Assembly: GCA_023974075.1 (NCBI GenBank) | Contig: CM043787.1 | Location: forward strand, 37,882,137 to 37,946,136 | DNA length: 64,000 bases | From: Chaenocephalus aceratus | Taxonomy: Eukaryota > Chordata > Actinopteri > Perciformes > Channichthyidae | Direction: 5' to 3' | Shown: positions 1 through 18,241 of the stretch, in pieces | How positions within the stretch are numbered: the stretch's first letter is position 1 | Layout of the letters: every line of letters begins with the position of its first letter | Made by a program: the position numbers and the translations under genes | The notes under the pieces: generated by a model | What the model saw: only the letters and a program-made list of their open reading frames with translations | What the model was told of the DNA's origin: nothing | Databases searched by the model: none

Positions 1-6607
<6,607 letters not shown>

Positions 6608-6799
6608 CGTTACAGGAAGGAAGTGGTTTGTCCCAGACACGTCTGTCTCCGCTCAGGCAGGTCAGTGTCCCGGTGCCATAGAGACTGTATCCAGGGTTGC
6701 AGGAGTACAGGACAAAGGTGTTGGCATAATGGCCGTCGTCTTGAGTCTTATAGCCATAACTAGGCACACCTGGTTCCTCGCAGCGTACTAGGTCAAAAC
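6608..6799 (-). CDS. csmd1: csmd1 exon: sushi7
   Basis: This 192-bp symmetric exon (phase 1 to 1) encodes one complete sushi/CCP module: FDLVRCEEPGVPSYGYK, then YSCNPGYSLYG, LTCLSGDRRVW and KPLPSC. All four cysteines and the conserved tryptophan before the last cysteine are present. The acceptor is tttctag and the donor is gttagt. No frameshift. Confidence 0.97.
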
Positions 6800-8956
6800 C
6801 TAGAAAGAGACACGCAAACATAAATAGAGAGAAGCACAGGCATACAAATGAGGTCCTTCTGTCAATGCAGTAAGCTAACATTGCATTAATAAACAGGGTG
6901 ATTCAGAGCCGTTTTGGACATAAGGTCAGTGTTTTCCTCCTGAATCCCACCACCTCTGCAGAAATGTAAAGTTTTAACACCCACTGCTAATGCTGAAACC
7001 TGATTTGACAGCTGAGAGATTCTACTGCTATGCTTGTGTCTATGAAAAAGGAAGAGCTTCTCCCCTTTCTGAGAGATATTATGATGTGTAGCGAGCAGCA
7101 AAGCGATTATATTTCTGGATTGAAAATGTGGTTTTCTATATGGAACTGTGGTAAAACATCAAAAGATAATTTCCCATCCCACACAACCACAAATATACTG
7201 TTCACTTGAACGAGCACACTGCGAGGGACGTCTGGATGAAGATAACAAAGAAGAGAAAAGTTTTGTTTGAATAAACAAAGACACAAAAATGTGCACGTAT
7301 TTTCTTTCCCTTACATCAGCCTCTTATGAACGTCTGAGTTGCTATGTAATGGAGAATGAACAGTGAATCAGTCAATATCTTAAACTGCTGTTTTAACACG
7401 TTTGGCTCTGCTTATAGTATAGAAGCCAGAAGTAAGAAGTACAAATATAGTCAAATTAAACCTATATCTAAGATTTGAATAATCTGTCATTTACACAGCA
7501 CACTGTAGCCTTGGACATAACCACGGTAATATAGAGATGCTGCTGAATATTTGATTCAATAAAACCTCCACCAATCATCTTGACTGTAGAGTGATGTGAT
7601 TATGTTAAAAACAAAACATATTATCTGTTATTTCTGGAAATCAAAACTGACCGCACTTAATGTCCAATCAGTTAACTTCTCTTTAAAACTTGGTAATAAC
7701 GTTTTTTTACAAAGCTAGCAACTTTTTAAGTGAGCTATCTTGTTTAGTGAGCCGTGCCTATCCTGCATCAATTTCAGTGAAACAGATGCATCTCATTTCT
7801 GACAACCTTTCTTGGTAATGTGTTAAACAGATGTTTGAACTCTTATTACTCCGTTAGAATAGCCTCTAACACTGTGTAGTATTAAAGCAGATTTACTCAA
7901 ATCCCTGACACTAATTAAGAAACCATCGCTGTCTCTCTTGATCAGATGCTTCTCTGCCTTTTCTTCTGAATAAACCCTTTATCAATCTCTCTTATCCATC
8001 TATCCGCTCATCCGTTGTAGTAGGTGTCACCTTCTCCAGTTTAACGACTTGCAGACTAACGGCTGTATAATGGTCTTAACTGAGGTACAGAGCATCCATC
8101 TAGTATCCATATACCATCTACCTTCATGTGCTTGTCCCTCCGTCCAGCAATTCTTCCACTTCAGCTGTGTCACTTCCTCACCTTCTTTTTAATGACTTGC
8201 AGATAAATGCTTCTCTAATAGCCTCCTTGACTTACACAACAGCTGGTTCTGCCTTCTTAACAGACTCTCTTTAAAGCTCATAAGATGTGTGATGTAGGTG
8301 AGAGAGAGAGAGAGCGAGAGCGAGAGCGAGAGCGAGAGCGAGAGCGAGAGCGAGCGAGAGCGAGAGCGAGAGAGAGAGAGAGAGCGAGAGAGAGCACGCA
8401 TTTATGGGCAATTCATAGTGTATGCTCAAATATATTTGTGCCTGCTGGTAAACTACTGTTGCACTTTGGCTCCACCTCCAGCAGAATTGCTTGTAAAAAT
8501 AATTGTTGATCTCTCTCAGCTGTCAGAAGGGAAAGACATGGCTTGGTAATTTGCTGACGGAGAAAGACAAGTCTCTAGAGTTTTGTAGTACATGACTCCT
8601 ATTTTGTTCTAGTATGTAGCACTCAAGAATCACTTGGCTGAGGCACAGGACAGATGCAGGATATATTAATGAGTGCAATCTAACACAATCACTAGCACTC
8701 TAGTTTTCAATTAAAAACATCTCCTTACAAGGACTGCAATGATGAGAACATTTAAGAAAATACTGTTTGTGTTCTGTTGCGTTCATGAGCAAAAGAAACG
8801 TGTGTGTTTGTGAGAGAACGAAAGAGAGGATTGCTTTTTCTTTGGCCTACACGTACACATGTGTGGCTGTATGAGTAAATATAATGGAAAAACAAACTGT
8901 ATCGCTGTCGAGTTTTTAATCAGTTGACTTGAGTTCATCTTTCTCGAACCACTCAC
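6800..8956. other. csmd1 intron between sushi7 and CUB7-C
   Basis: A 2.2-kb intron whose only clear structure is the GA/GC-rich microsatellite at 8300-8394. No transposon termini or RNA genes recognised. Confidence 0.6.
8300..8394. repeat. GA-rich microsatellite with GAGAGC hexamer core
   Basis: About 95 bp of GA dinucleotides interrupted at regular intervals by C, giving a run of GAGAGC-like hexamers. It produces long Ser/Arg/Glu open frames in several registers, which are low-complexity artefacts. Confidence 0.95.
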
Positions 8957-9113
8957 TTGTGTATGTGAGGCGGTAGCCCTGATTGGTCCCAGAGGCGTTG
9001 CTGTTGAACTCCAGCCACAAGCGATTGGACGTGCTATTGATGACAAGACCCATTATGCCATCATGTGTAAAGTTTCCAAGTAGACGGGATGTCGTGTTCT
9101 CCCCATCATACAC
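8957..9113 (-). CDS. csmd1: csmd1 exon: CUB7, C-terminal part
   Basis: This 157-bp exon starts at a codon boundary and ends in phase 1. It encodes VYDGENTTSRLLGNFTHDG, then NSTSNRLWLEFNS and GYRLTYTS. VYDG continues the CUB acidic motif begun in the upstream exon (EDGDYLK). Two N-glycosylation sequons (NTT, NFT) fall in the first 15 residues and another (NST) follows. The donor is gtgagt and the acceptor is attgacag. Confidence 0.96.
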
Positions 9114-10132
9114 CTGTCAATCAAAGGAACACAGAACATGAATTTGAACGTGTTTCGAGAGGATGATCATAAAATGAGGGGGGCAGTGATTTGCTGACCC
9201 TGTCTGGAAAAAGGATGCCATAAAGTGTGGTCAGTTCTGAAACAGAAATTGCAGGGCTCTGCTGTATTTCCTGTGCCTCACCTCTGCAACACACTGTCAT
9301 TCATCCAAAAAACAAACAACGCAAGCGAGGCAAAAAAACCTCAGTGTGCCCCAGGAAATAGCCACTTTGCTATGCTTAAGATTGAACAGAATGTTTGTGG
9401 GTAATTCAATTGGTAAACTCACTTTAAATGTTGGTTGCAACGATAAAAAGGGTTGTTATGAAACTGTTGTACAAACCTACTTTGGATTTGGAGTTTCAAT
9501 CCTGGGTCAAGCACCTGGGTCAAGCAATAGATTCAAGTATCACTTTAATTAAAACATTTTTTTGATTTGCAGCTATAATAAATATTCAAAATGTGTTTTT
9601 ATTTTTTGGAAACGATGCTTCTATGGTTGATTTAATTGAACACATGAAATACCTCACAATATATACATTGTGTTTCCTAGTTTACAAGTCTTAGCATGCA
9701 TGTTCTCTGCTGTTTACTGAGCCTTTAGTTAAAAACAGCAAAGCACTGCCTGGCTGTGTGTGACTTGGTTTGAAAATACATATTAGAGGGGGAAATAGCA
9801 AGAAAGTGAAGATTGGAAAATAAGATGTGTTATTGGACTGGATTAATATTGCAGGACTAGCTTGCATCCTCTTTATTTCTCTGTTTTTCCTTCTTGCAAG
9901 AATTATGAAAATAATTAAGCTAGACTCAGTCTTTCTTTTTGGTCTCCTAACAATTTAGCTTCTTTTCATTTGAAATATGATCGTCAAGCTATAACTGTAC
10001 GCTCACAGTGGTAGCACAAAGGGAAAGCCGTCAATCATTTATTTCAAATGAGTGCTGACAAACAAGTAAATACAGTATGAAGGTTGGAGCAATGGCTGCC
10101 AGAACATAACAACTTAGAAATGTGAACATTTC
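9114..10132. other. csmd1 intron, first part; nothing recognised
   Basis: About 1 kb of intron between the CUB7-C acceptor and the first LINE. No repeat termini or RNA genes recognised. Confidence 0.6.
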
Positions 10133-11292
10133 GGCAAGGCAAGGCAAGGCAAGTTTATTTATATAGCAATTTTCAACACAAGGCAATTCAAAGTGCTTTA
10201 CAAAAAATGAAAGACATTAAGAAAATGGCATTTAAAATCAGTCATTAAAAAGAAAAGCTAATAAAATAAACATTAAAAGAAAAAATACATGGATAAAAGT
10301 TACAGTGCAGTCTAAGATATGAATAGTTCAATTAAAAGCAGCGACAAAAAGAAAAGTCTTCAGCCTGGATTTACAAATAGTAAGAGTTGCAGCGGACCTG
10401 CAGGTTTCTGGGAGTTTGTTCCAGATATTTGGAGCATATTAACTGAACGCTGCTTTACCATGTTTAGTTCTGACTCTGGGGACAGAAAGCTGACCAGTCC
10501 CTGAAGACCTGAGAGATCTGGATGGTTCATAATTTAGCAGGAGGTCAGAAATGTATTTTGGGCCTAAACCATTCAAAGCTTTATAAACCAGCAGCAGTAT
10601 TTTGAAATCTATTCTTTGACACACAGGAAGCCAGTGTAAAGACTTCAGAACAGGAGTGATGTGATCCACTTTCTTAGTGTTAGTGAGGACTCGAGCAACG
10701 GCGTTCTGAATCAGCTGCAGCTTTCTAATAGATTTTGTAATGAGACCTGTGAAGACACCATTGCAGTAGTCGAGTCTACTGAAGATAAAAGTATGGACAA
10801 GTTTTTCCAAATCCTGCTGTGACATTAGTCTTTTAATCCTAGATATATTCTTTAGGTGATAGTAGGCTGATTTAGTAACTGTTTTAATGTGACTGTTGAA
10901 ACTCAGGTCAGAGTCCATGACTACACCTAGATTTCTGGCTTTATCGGTTATTTTGAACATTGCAGGCTGAAGCTCAGCGCTAACTTTTATACGTTCTGCC
11001 TTGGCTCCAAAAACCATTACCTCAGTTTTATCTTTGTTTAATTGGAGAAAGTTCTGACACATCCAGTCATTGATTTGTTCAATGCATTTACTCAATGTTT
11101 GAATTGGAGCATAGTCTCCTGGTGAAATTGTTACGTAAATGTGTGTGTCATCTGCATAGCTATGTTAACTTATTTTGTTGTTCTTCATTATCTGAGCCAG
11201 TGGTAGCATGTAGACGTTAAAGAGAAGAGGCCCCAAGATGGAGCCTTGAGGTACCCCACATGTCATATTTGTCAACTCAGATGTGTATTTAC

Positions 11293-11600
11293 TAGGGCTG
11301 TCAGTCGATTAAAAAATGTAATCGCGATTAATCGCATGATTGTCCATAGTTAATCACGATTAATCGCAAATTAATCGCACATTTTTTATCTGTTCTAAAT
11401 GTACCTTAGAGGAATATTTTTCAAGTTTGTAATACTCTTATCAACATATGAGTGGACAAATATGCTTTATGCTAATGTTTATTATCATTTGAACAATGAC
11501 AAATATTCTCATGAATATTAAACACAACAACCTCTGAACATTACAAATATTCGCCTCAATTCAACCTGGAACCTCTCTCATTCAATAATACAATACAAAT

Positions 11601-11644
<44 letters not shown>

Positions 11645-12167
11645 TGTGTGAGTGATGGATCGTTGGAGCTATGTGCAACTCAAGGCATATGCTCGAACGG
11701 GAGCTGCCTGGACGCTGCAATCATGTTGCGCACTATCCGTGCTGAGTGTGCTGACTTTTCGTACAATGTCCCACTGTCTGGCTGCCTGCATAATGTCAAG
11801 TGCTCGGCGCAGTTGTCGCGAAATGTTGCTCCTCTGTTTTCATTTAAACAGCTCCTTATATCTGTTAGCGCAGCTAGCTAGCACCAGATGCTAACAACAA
11901 TGCACCTAAGGTCTCTCTCTCGCTCGCTCGGGCCACACATACACACACCCTCCCGGTCCTCCCAATAGCCAGTCGGTGCCTGCCGGTGAGCGTGGAAGTG
12001 TGGTCTGCTGCAAGCGGGCAGCAGGAGCGGGGCTGTCAGCATCAGCTTGGAGATGGTATTTTAAACTCGATGCGCTCTGAAACTACGGGGCGGCCGAGGA
12101 AAGAAAATACACATGCGTTAATCGTGTTAAAATAATTAGTGGCGTTAATTTTTTTTTGACAGCCCTA
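11293..12167. mobile_element. hAT-type MITE (TIR TAGGGCTGTCA) inside the LINE
   Basis: An 875-bp element with termini TAGGGCTGTCA and TGACAGCCCTA, flanked by an exact 8-bp duplication GTATTTAC (11285-11292 and 12168-12175). Subterminal ATTAATCGC / GCGATTAA motifs recur next to the left end and variants lie at the right end, as expected of transposase-binding repeats. It carries a GT microsatellite and no transposase. Joining the flanks through one target copy restores the LINE reading frame, which confirms the boundaries. Confidence 0.93.
11601..11654. repeat. GT microsatellite within the MITE
   Basis: About 20 GT units followed by a short GTGTGAGTGA tail. It lies wholly inside the 11293-12167 MITE. 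Confidence 0.95.
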
Positions 12168-12550
12168 GTATTTACCGATAGAAACAAAGTTGTTTCTGTC
12201 CTTTAAGTAGGATTCGAACCAATTTAGAACTGTTTCCGAAAGTCCCACCCAGTTTTCCAGTCGGTCTAGTAATATGTTGTGGTCAACAGTGTCAAACGCA
12301 GCACTGAGATCTAATAATACTAACACTGAAGTTCTGCCACTGTCTGTGTTTAAGTGGATGTCATTGAAGACCTTTACAAGAGCAGTCTCAGTGCTGTGGT
12401 TTGGACGAAAGCCTGACTGGAACACATCAAAACAGTTATTTAAATGCAAGAAATTACTCAACTGTTGAAAAACAACTTTTTCAATGATTTTACCTAGAAA
12501 TGGGAGGTTTGATATGGGCCTGTAATTGTTCATTACTGAAGCATCTAGAT

Positions 12551-12943
12551 CAGGGGTTCTCAAAGTGCGGCCTGCGGGCCAATGGCGGCCCTCGGAAATG
12601 TTTCTGGCGGCCCGTGATAGCTAATGTGACACGCTGAAATGCATGTGTTATATTTTAATCCTCCATGGTTGTATCTAGTAAGAATTAGAATGGAATTTAA
12701 GAATGGTAAAACTGCGCCCCCTGGGTTGTCATTCCTAAATTATGAATGACAGCTTGTGGAAAGTTTGCTAGACTACTGGTTGCATGGCAACTAGGCATCT
12801 CGCGAGTTGCGGTAATTGGTTAGTACAATAAAGAAAGGATTTGTTTTGGAATTATTTTGTGTTCCGTTTTTTCTTGGGCGGCCCTCAATCCAATATTGGG
12901 TACCTAAATTGGCCCTCACTCATCAAAACTTTGAGAACCCCTG
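12551..12943. mobile_element. hAT-type MITE (TIR CAGGGGTTCTCAAAGT) inside the LINE
   Basis: A 393-bp element with 16-bp perfect terminal inverted repeats CAGGGGTTCTCAAAGT / ACTTTGAGAACCCCTG and an exact 8-bp target duplication ATCTAGAT (12543-12550, 12944-12951). Subterminal GGCGGCCC and GGCCCTC blocks resemble Charlie-type hAT ends. No coding capacity. Confidence 0.95.
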
Positions 12944-13375
12944 ATCTAGATTATTCTTTTTTAAGAGCGGTTTAATGACTGCAGTTTTCAGGGCCTGTGG
13001 AAAAATACCTGAGTGAAGATATTTGTTTACTATATGAAGTAGTTCTGAGGCCATGCAAGGCAAAACATGTTTGAAAAACCCTGTTGGAATAATATCAAGG
13101 CAGCAGGAGGAGGACTTCAGAAGTTGTATAATGTCCTCTAGGTTTTTATCATTAATCTGATGGAATTGTGTCACGGTGTTTGAATTGATGTTAAGTGGAC
13201 ACAGAGACAACTCATTTGCTGTTCCTGATGCATAGGCACTGACTGCTTGTCTGATTTTCTGAATTTTGTCAGTGAAGAACGAGGCAAAATCATTGCATGC
13301 CCTGGTGGATAGAAATTCAGAGGCTACTGACACTGGGGGGTTAGTTAGTCTGTCGACGGTAGCAAACTGTAGCAC

Positions 13376-15510
13376 ATTTACTTACCAAATGCCAAGTATG
13401 TAATTTAACAGAGCATGTTCTAAATAGTTGTGTTTTCCCAAAACATGTACAGTATACAGTTATCAAATTCCATGTGGGGTTTGGAAGAAAGCTAACATAC
13501 TGTTGATAAACACAACAAAGCAAGCTTAGCTAGTAACACATGGTAGCTGTGTACTTTGGCCATATATCGGCCGCATTTTGTGAAACAGTTGTTTGCAAAG
13601 TACTCAGCATAGAGAGCATGTGGATTATAGAGCAGAAGAGGATAGTTAGATTCATATTAATGAATCCAAACTTCTAAGAGCCACTTTTCCAGTTTACAGG
13701 TGTGGTCAGTATTTGGTACTGAGATTATTTTGTTTATGCTGGAGTCTACTTTGTTGCTTTCTAGTCTCTGAATGCTTGAATGTGGACATGAGAGAAGACG
13801 TAGTTTAGGAAGTGAAGTCTATTTCTGACTGCAGTTTGAAGGGGAGAATTAGCACTCTCAAGCACCTCATAATACTATCTCACAGCTGGGATATAAATGC
13901 GAACGGCTCGTGCTTATATTTGGCAGCCTGGGGCATTTCCAAAGATTGGTGGTGACAGGTCTGCAGGTGGCAGGGATGCCAAAGAAAAAAGGCTAAGGAG
14001 ATGTACTGCTCTATCTCTGCAAGTACTGCCAGTCAGAGGAGATACCGCGACATGAAGCCAAAGCAGGAGCTACAGCATGTTCATACATGACAAATATAGA
14101 CAGACATGGTGAAGCATACTGGGAATTTAAGCGTTAAAAAAGATGAGCTGTATCATGATATGTGTGGCAATACTCCCCCAAACTTAATTTCCCTTCCCTA
14201 TTCCTCCCTCTCTGTACCCCTCCAGTTGTACGTCAGTTTCCCCAAATGTTGCATTTAGCTGTCCACCTCTTTCTTTCTGTTTCTCTCTTTTATTCTCTCT
14301 ATCATTGTTCTCCTCCTCTCTCTGTTTCTGTAAAACTCAGTATGGTTAATGAAAAGCCCTGCAGCTCATAAATCAACATGTCACCATCTGCCACCCCTCC
14401 TCCCTCGGTCTTCTGACTCTCTCCTTTTCTTGCTTGCACTCCCTCCACCTCTATTTCCATGGAACAATTCTTGCACACACTTTGTTTCTTCCTAACCCTC
14501 TTATATTTCTTCGGGATGTAGTACCACTGAGTATCTTTGGTCAAGCACTGAATTAGAGGACATTTGTAGGCGTATTGAGCTTGGCTAGACCTTTCTTTAA
14601 AAAGTGCCAAGGCAAAAACGTAGCCAGTAGCAAAAGGAATGGTAATGAGCTGTTTCATAGGAGATTTTAGCCGAACGCTTGCTGGATTTGTCAAACAGAT
14701 GGTTTGTGTTCAGCTGTAACAGGCAATAAGTCACATACTGTTAGCAGGGGAGTGGCGTGCTAATTGCTAGGCTAAGTGGCACTTTGGAGCTTTCCTCCCA
14801 TTTCATTATACTTTGCACTGTGCTTTCTGATCATTATATGGGAAAATAATAATTAACACACATGTGTTTGTAACGTACTAGTAGTTGTTCTATACATCAT
14901 TTCAATACCACCACACAAGATGGCTTTAGTGCAGAACATTTGATCAACAGCTGCTCCACGAGCATTACATATTTTAAATTACGATTTATTTGACAGAAAA
15001 ATGTGCAATAACTATTTAAGGTCAACAGTCATGGTAGCATCCTAATTGAGCTGGTATGCTCAGAACTTTTTTTTTCTTGTCCCAAAAAATGGAATGGAAT
15101 GGAACAATTCAGCTATTCATACTACCAATCAACTCGATGTATTAATAACACAAAGGTTATTATCATTGCTTAATGGATTCTTCCTTCGGGCCGGAGGTTA
15201 GTCCCAAAGTGTAGAACAAAGCGGTAAAAAAATGGCTTTATTCCAGCAGCCATTGCGCAAATGAACAAGTTGTAGCAGTGCCACACAGATGATATGTATT
15301 TATTTATTTATTAACTTTGTGGATTGCTCATGTTTGTACTAGTGGTTTTTAAATGTGATTGACAAGGGGCGCATTTACAGATCTATAAATATTTTACGAA
15401 TGTGTGTCGTAATGGATCGCTTGTTTTTTTATCTGTAAACAAAATCTACCTACGGGTAGAAATAAATAACCTGAACCTGATATATTTGTTATGTCATCAT
15501 CCTCCTAGTA
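13376..15510. other. csmd1 intron between LINE and DIRS element
   Basis: Mostly unique-looking intron. The stretch about 15160-15490, ending in AATAAATAACCTGAACCTGA, looks like the 3' end of an old retroelement in plus orientation, but I cannot place its family. No exons or RNA genes seen. Confidence 0.5.
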
Positions 15511-15627
15511 GTTCTATTTCGTCCCTACTGACCGCCAGAGGCGGTGCTTTAAGCACTGGATATGTCCATCGCGCGCATGCGCAGCTCGAGTACCAATAAC
15601 AACAAAGTCACCTGTGACCCACGTGAC
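15511..15627 (+). repeat. DIRS left inverted terminal repeat
   Basis: It runs from GTTCTATTTCGTCCC to CCCACGTGAC. The reverse complement of 20412-20527 matches it closely, with most differences in the outer 25 bp. It includes TGACCGCCAGAGGCGG and a CCAATAACAACAAAGTCACC block. Confidence 0.92.
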
Positions 15628-16157
15628 ACCGGCTATATCAGCCGGTGTCGTCAGAGGATCTGTTCCTTTCATCTTCTCGCTGCGCGAGAGTACCGTAGCT
15701 ACATTTTTGTAGCCTACAGCGTTCAGGTTTGAACGTTTGATCGGAGGGATTGCTCTGCAAGCAGCTGGCCGCGTGCAGCTTCGCGACTGACAGTCGGATC
15801 TACGGGTCGTTAACGCGTCCTCCAGGAGCTGTGGCCGGCTGTGCGCTGTGCAGAGCCTCGACGGACAGGTTTGTGTCAGCTTGTTGCTGGTGTCCCCGCA
15901 CCCTCTCCCAGCCAAGTTGTCCTGATTGCCGTCTTATTTTTTGTTTGGCTTAGACTTTCTGGTGACGACAGTGTTCCCGCTTCCTCTCCCATTAAGTTGC
16001 CCTTATGCTCTTTTGAAAGTTCTGCTTGTGGCGTTGTGCCCGAGCTATCATTAACATTTGAGTCCCAGCTTTGGCTGTGTCCCTCATTCAATTTACATGT
16101 AGTATGGAAAGCAGAGTGTCATATTTTAAACCCGTTTTTCGTTTAGATGCAGAGAGT

Positions 16158-16740
16158 AAGGTAAGTACTTTCTATTTCTTAGAAGCTATTATCTGGTCTT
16201 AACATTTGTGTTCTGACTTGATCGCTTGATTGTTAGCAGCAGCCGCTTGGCTAACACCTTGCTGTTAAGCTTAATTATCCGGTAACATAGGGTTTGATTG
16301 CAGTAGCGCTAGATCATTGTATTACTGCTCCTAGTACTAGACTCCTAGCACTAGGATGATATGCAGAGAACATCTTCACTGCGGGTGCTGTGTGCTCTGC
16401 ATGTGCGGTTACTACTGTAACCAGGCACGGTTCTATGCGGGCTGTTCTCTTTCTTAGAAGCTAATTATCTGGTCTTAACATTGTGTTCTGACTTGGTTGC
16501 TTGATTGTTAGCAGCAGCTGCTTGGCTAACACCTTGCATGTACTGTTAAGCTTCATTATTTAACTCAGCCGGTGAGGGCAGTGCTCTCGCTCCCACTCCC
16601 TGCAAACGCATGGTATGGTTGCAGTAGCGCTATATCGTTGTATTTACTGCTCCTAGTACTAGACTCCTAGCACTAGGACAGTATGCAGAGAACAATATTC
16701 ACTGTGTGTGCTGTGTGCTCTGCATGTGTGGCCATTAAGG
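16158..16740 (+). repeat. About 290-bp direct repeat in the DIRS leader
   Basis: Two diverged copies (about 16158-16437 and 16443-16738) share TTAGAAGCTA, GTTAGCAGCAGC, CTCCTAGTACTAGACTCCTA and GTGCTCTGCATGTG. A third, partial copy starts near 17283. Non-coding, upstream of gag. Confidence 0.85.
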
Positions 16741-16794
16741 AGGATGTCATCCTCCCAATATTATATTATCTAGTGGGACACTTTTAGGCACTAG

Positions 16795-17275
16795 CCACAG
16801 TTACTACTGTAACTAAGGTTCTAAGCCGTAAGTACTGGCCATAATTACTACTGAAACTACGGTTCCAAGCCGTGTAAGTACTGGCCATAGTCAATACCGT
16901 AACTACGGCTCTATGCTATGTAAGTACTGGCCATAGTTACTACTGTAACTACGGTTTTAAGCCGTAAGTACTGGCCATAGTTACTACTGTAACTACGGTT
17001 CCAAGCTGTGCAAGTACTGGCCATAGTCAATACCGTAACTATGGCTCTATGCTGTGTAAGTACTGGCCATAGTTACTACTGTAACTACGGTTCCAAGCCG
17101 TGCAAGTACTGGCCAGAGTTACTACTGTAACTACGGCTCTATGCTGTGTAAGTTCTGGCCATAGTTACGACTGTAACTACGATTCTAAGCCGTGTAAGTA
17201 CTGGCCATAGTTACTACTGTAACTACGGTAATATGCCGTGTGAGCACTGGCCATGGTTACTGCTGTAACTACGGC
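16795..17275 (+). repeat. Tandem array of ~46-bp units, each with a TAGTTAC-N4-GTAACTA palindrome
   Basis: Eleven units with centres near 16809, 16853, 16898, 16943, 16987, 17032, 17078, 17124, 17170, 17215 and 17261. The palindrome is perfect in units 4, 5, 7, 9 and 10, nearly perfect in 1, 8 and 11, and decayed in 2, 3 and 6. Tails alternate between GGTTCCAAGCCGTG and GGCTCTATGCTGTG types. Units 1-3 and 4-6 repeat as a three-unit block. The same arms with the same 4-bp spacer length occur at the element's right terminus (20530-20547) and in the internal complementary region (20326-20343). Confidence 0.93.
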
Positions 17276-17524
17276 TCTGTGCTGTTCTCTTCTTTAGAAG
17301 CTAGTTATCTGGTCTTAAACATGTGTGTTATTTGACTTGATCTCGCTTGATCGTTAGCAGCAGCCGCTCGGCTAACGTCTTGCGTGTACTGTTTAGCTTC
17401 TTTATTTTACCCAGCTAGGTGAAGGCATTGCTCTCGCTCTCGCTCCCTCTGCCGGTAATGCGGATGTAGCTACATCCCTTTTTCTGTTCGGCGAGTAGTA
17501 GCACCGCTCTACTCTTCCCGTTCA

Positions 17525-18235
17525 GCAGGTAGCTGGTGAAGGCTGTGTTCCCGCACCCGCTCCCGGTTACGCTGCATCTGGCATTCGTCTCTAACTCAAC
17601 CAGTGAAGGCAGTGTTTTCGCCCCGCTCCTGGTAGACGCGGAATTGCCTTGTTTCTCCATTAAGCAGGTAGCTGGTGAATGCTGTGTTCCCGCACCCGCT
17701 CCCGGTTACGCTGCATCTGGCATTCGTCTCTAACTCAACCAGTGAAGGCAGTGTTTTCGCCCCCGCTTCTGGTAGGCGCTGAACTGCCTTGTCTTTCCAT
17801 TAAGCAGGTAGCTGGTCAAGGCTGTGTTCCCGCACCCGCTCCCGGTTACGCTGCATCTGGCATTCGTCTCTAACTCAACCAGTGAAGGTAGTGTTCTCGA
17901 CCCTGCTCCTGGTAGATGCGGAACTGCCCTGTTTTTCCGTTAAGCAGGTAGCTGGTGAAGGCTGTGTTCCCGCACCCGCTCCCGGTTATGCTGCATCTGG
18001 CATTCGTCTCTAACTCAGCCGGCAGTGTTCTCGCCCCCGCTCCTGGGAGACCCTGAACTGTCGTGTTTATTAATCCAGCCAGGTGAAGGCAGTGCTCTCG
18101 CTCCCGCTCCCTCTGCCGGTAACGTGGGTGTAATTACATCCCTCTTTCTGTTCGGCGAGTAGCAGCAACGCTCTACTCTTTCCATTAAGCAGGTAGCTGG
18201 TGAAGGCTGTGTTCCCGCACCCGCTCCCGGCTACC
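17525..18235 (+). repeat. ~140-bp tandem repeats in the DIRS leader
   Basis: Units start at 17525, 17664, 17804, 17944 and 18189 with GCAGGTAGCTGGT, followed by GCTGTGTTCCCGCACCCGCT. The first three spacings are 139-140 bp. The last is 245 bp because it contains a second copy of the segment seen at 17415-17524. The repeats end directly before the gag start. Confidence 0.92.
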
Positions 18236-18241
18236 TACAGA

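Larger units (their letters stand above)
10133..13375 (-). mobile_element. L2-like non-LTR retrotransposon, 5'-truncated, split by two MITEs
   Basis: The 3' end is the familiar teleost tail: GGCAA repeats followed by GTTTATTTATATAGCA and CAAAGTGCTTTACA, read from the plus strand. Upstream on the minus strand, after subtracting the two MITEs, lies a reverse transcriptase with NYRPISNLPFLGK, SGFRPNHSTETAL, LLDLSAAFDTVDH, GVPQGSILGPLLF and YADD motifs. It lies in the same orientation as csmd1. The upstream edge is approximate because 5' truncation leaves no marker. Confidence 0.88.
10439..13375 (-). pseudogene. Reverse transcriptase ORF of the L2-like LINE, broken
   Basis: Three frames of one ancestral protein survive: 12952-13375 (ahead of the RT fingers), 12176-12542 (RT fingers and the first catalytic Asp in DLSAAFDTVD), and 11285-10439 (GVPQGS, YADD, thumb and C-terminal region with LDYCNGVFTGL and SLHWLPVCQRIDFK). 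An in-frame TAA near 11168 falls just before YADD, and the two MITEs interrupt it further. It cannot encode an active enzyme. Confidence 0.88.

Noticed and set aside
10439..11095. 218-residue open frame as a host gene
   Set aside because: Its content is the C-terminal half of a non-LTR reverse transcriptase.
14302..14694. 130-residue minus-strand frame
   Set aside because: No family signal, no splice-consistent neighbour, and low-complexity purine-rich content. Treated as chance.
15514..15915. 133-residue minus-strand frame across the DIRS left end
   Set aside because: It crosses the inverted terminal repeat and reads the antisense of the element. No known protein matches.
16795..17275. Regular palindromic repeats with ~28-bp intervals, superficially CRISPR-like
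   Set aside because: The intervals are themselves repeated rather than unique, the repeats sit inside a retrotransposon in a fish genome, and there are no cas genes.
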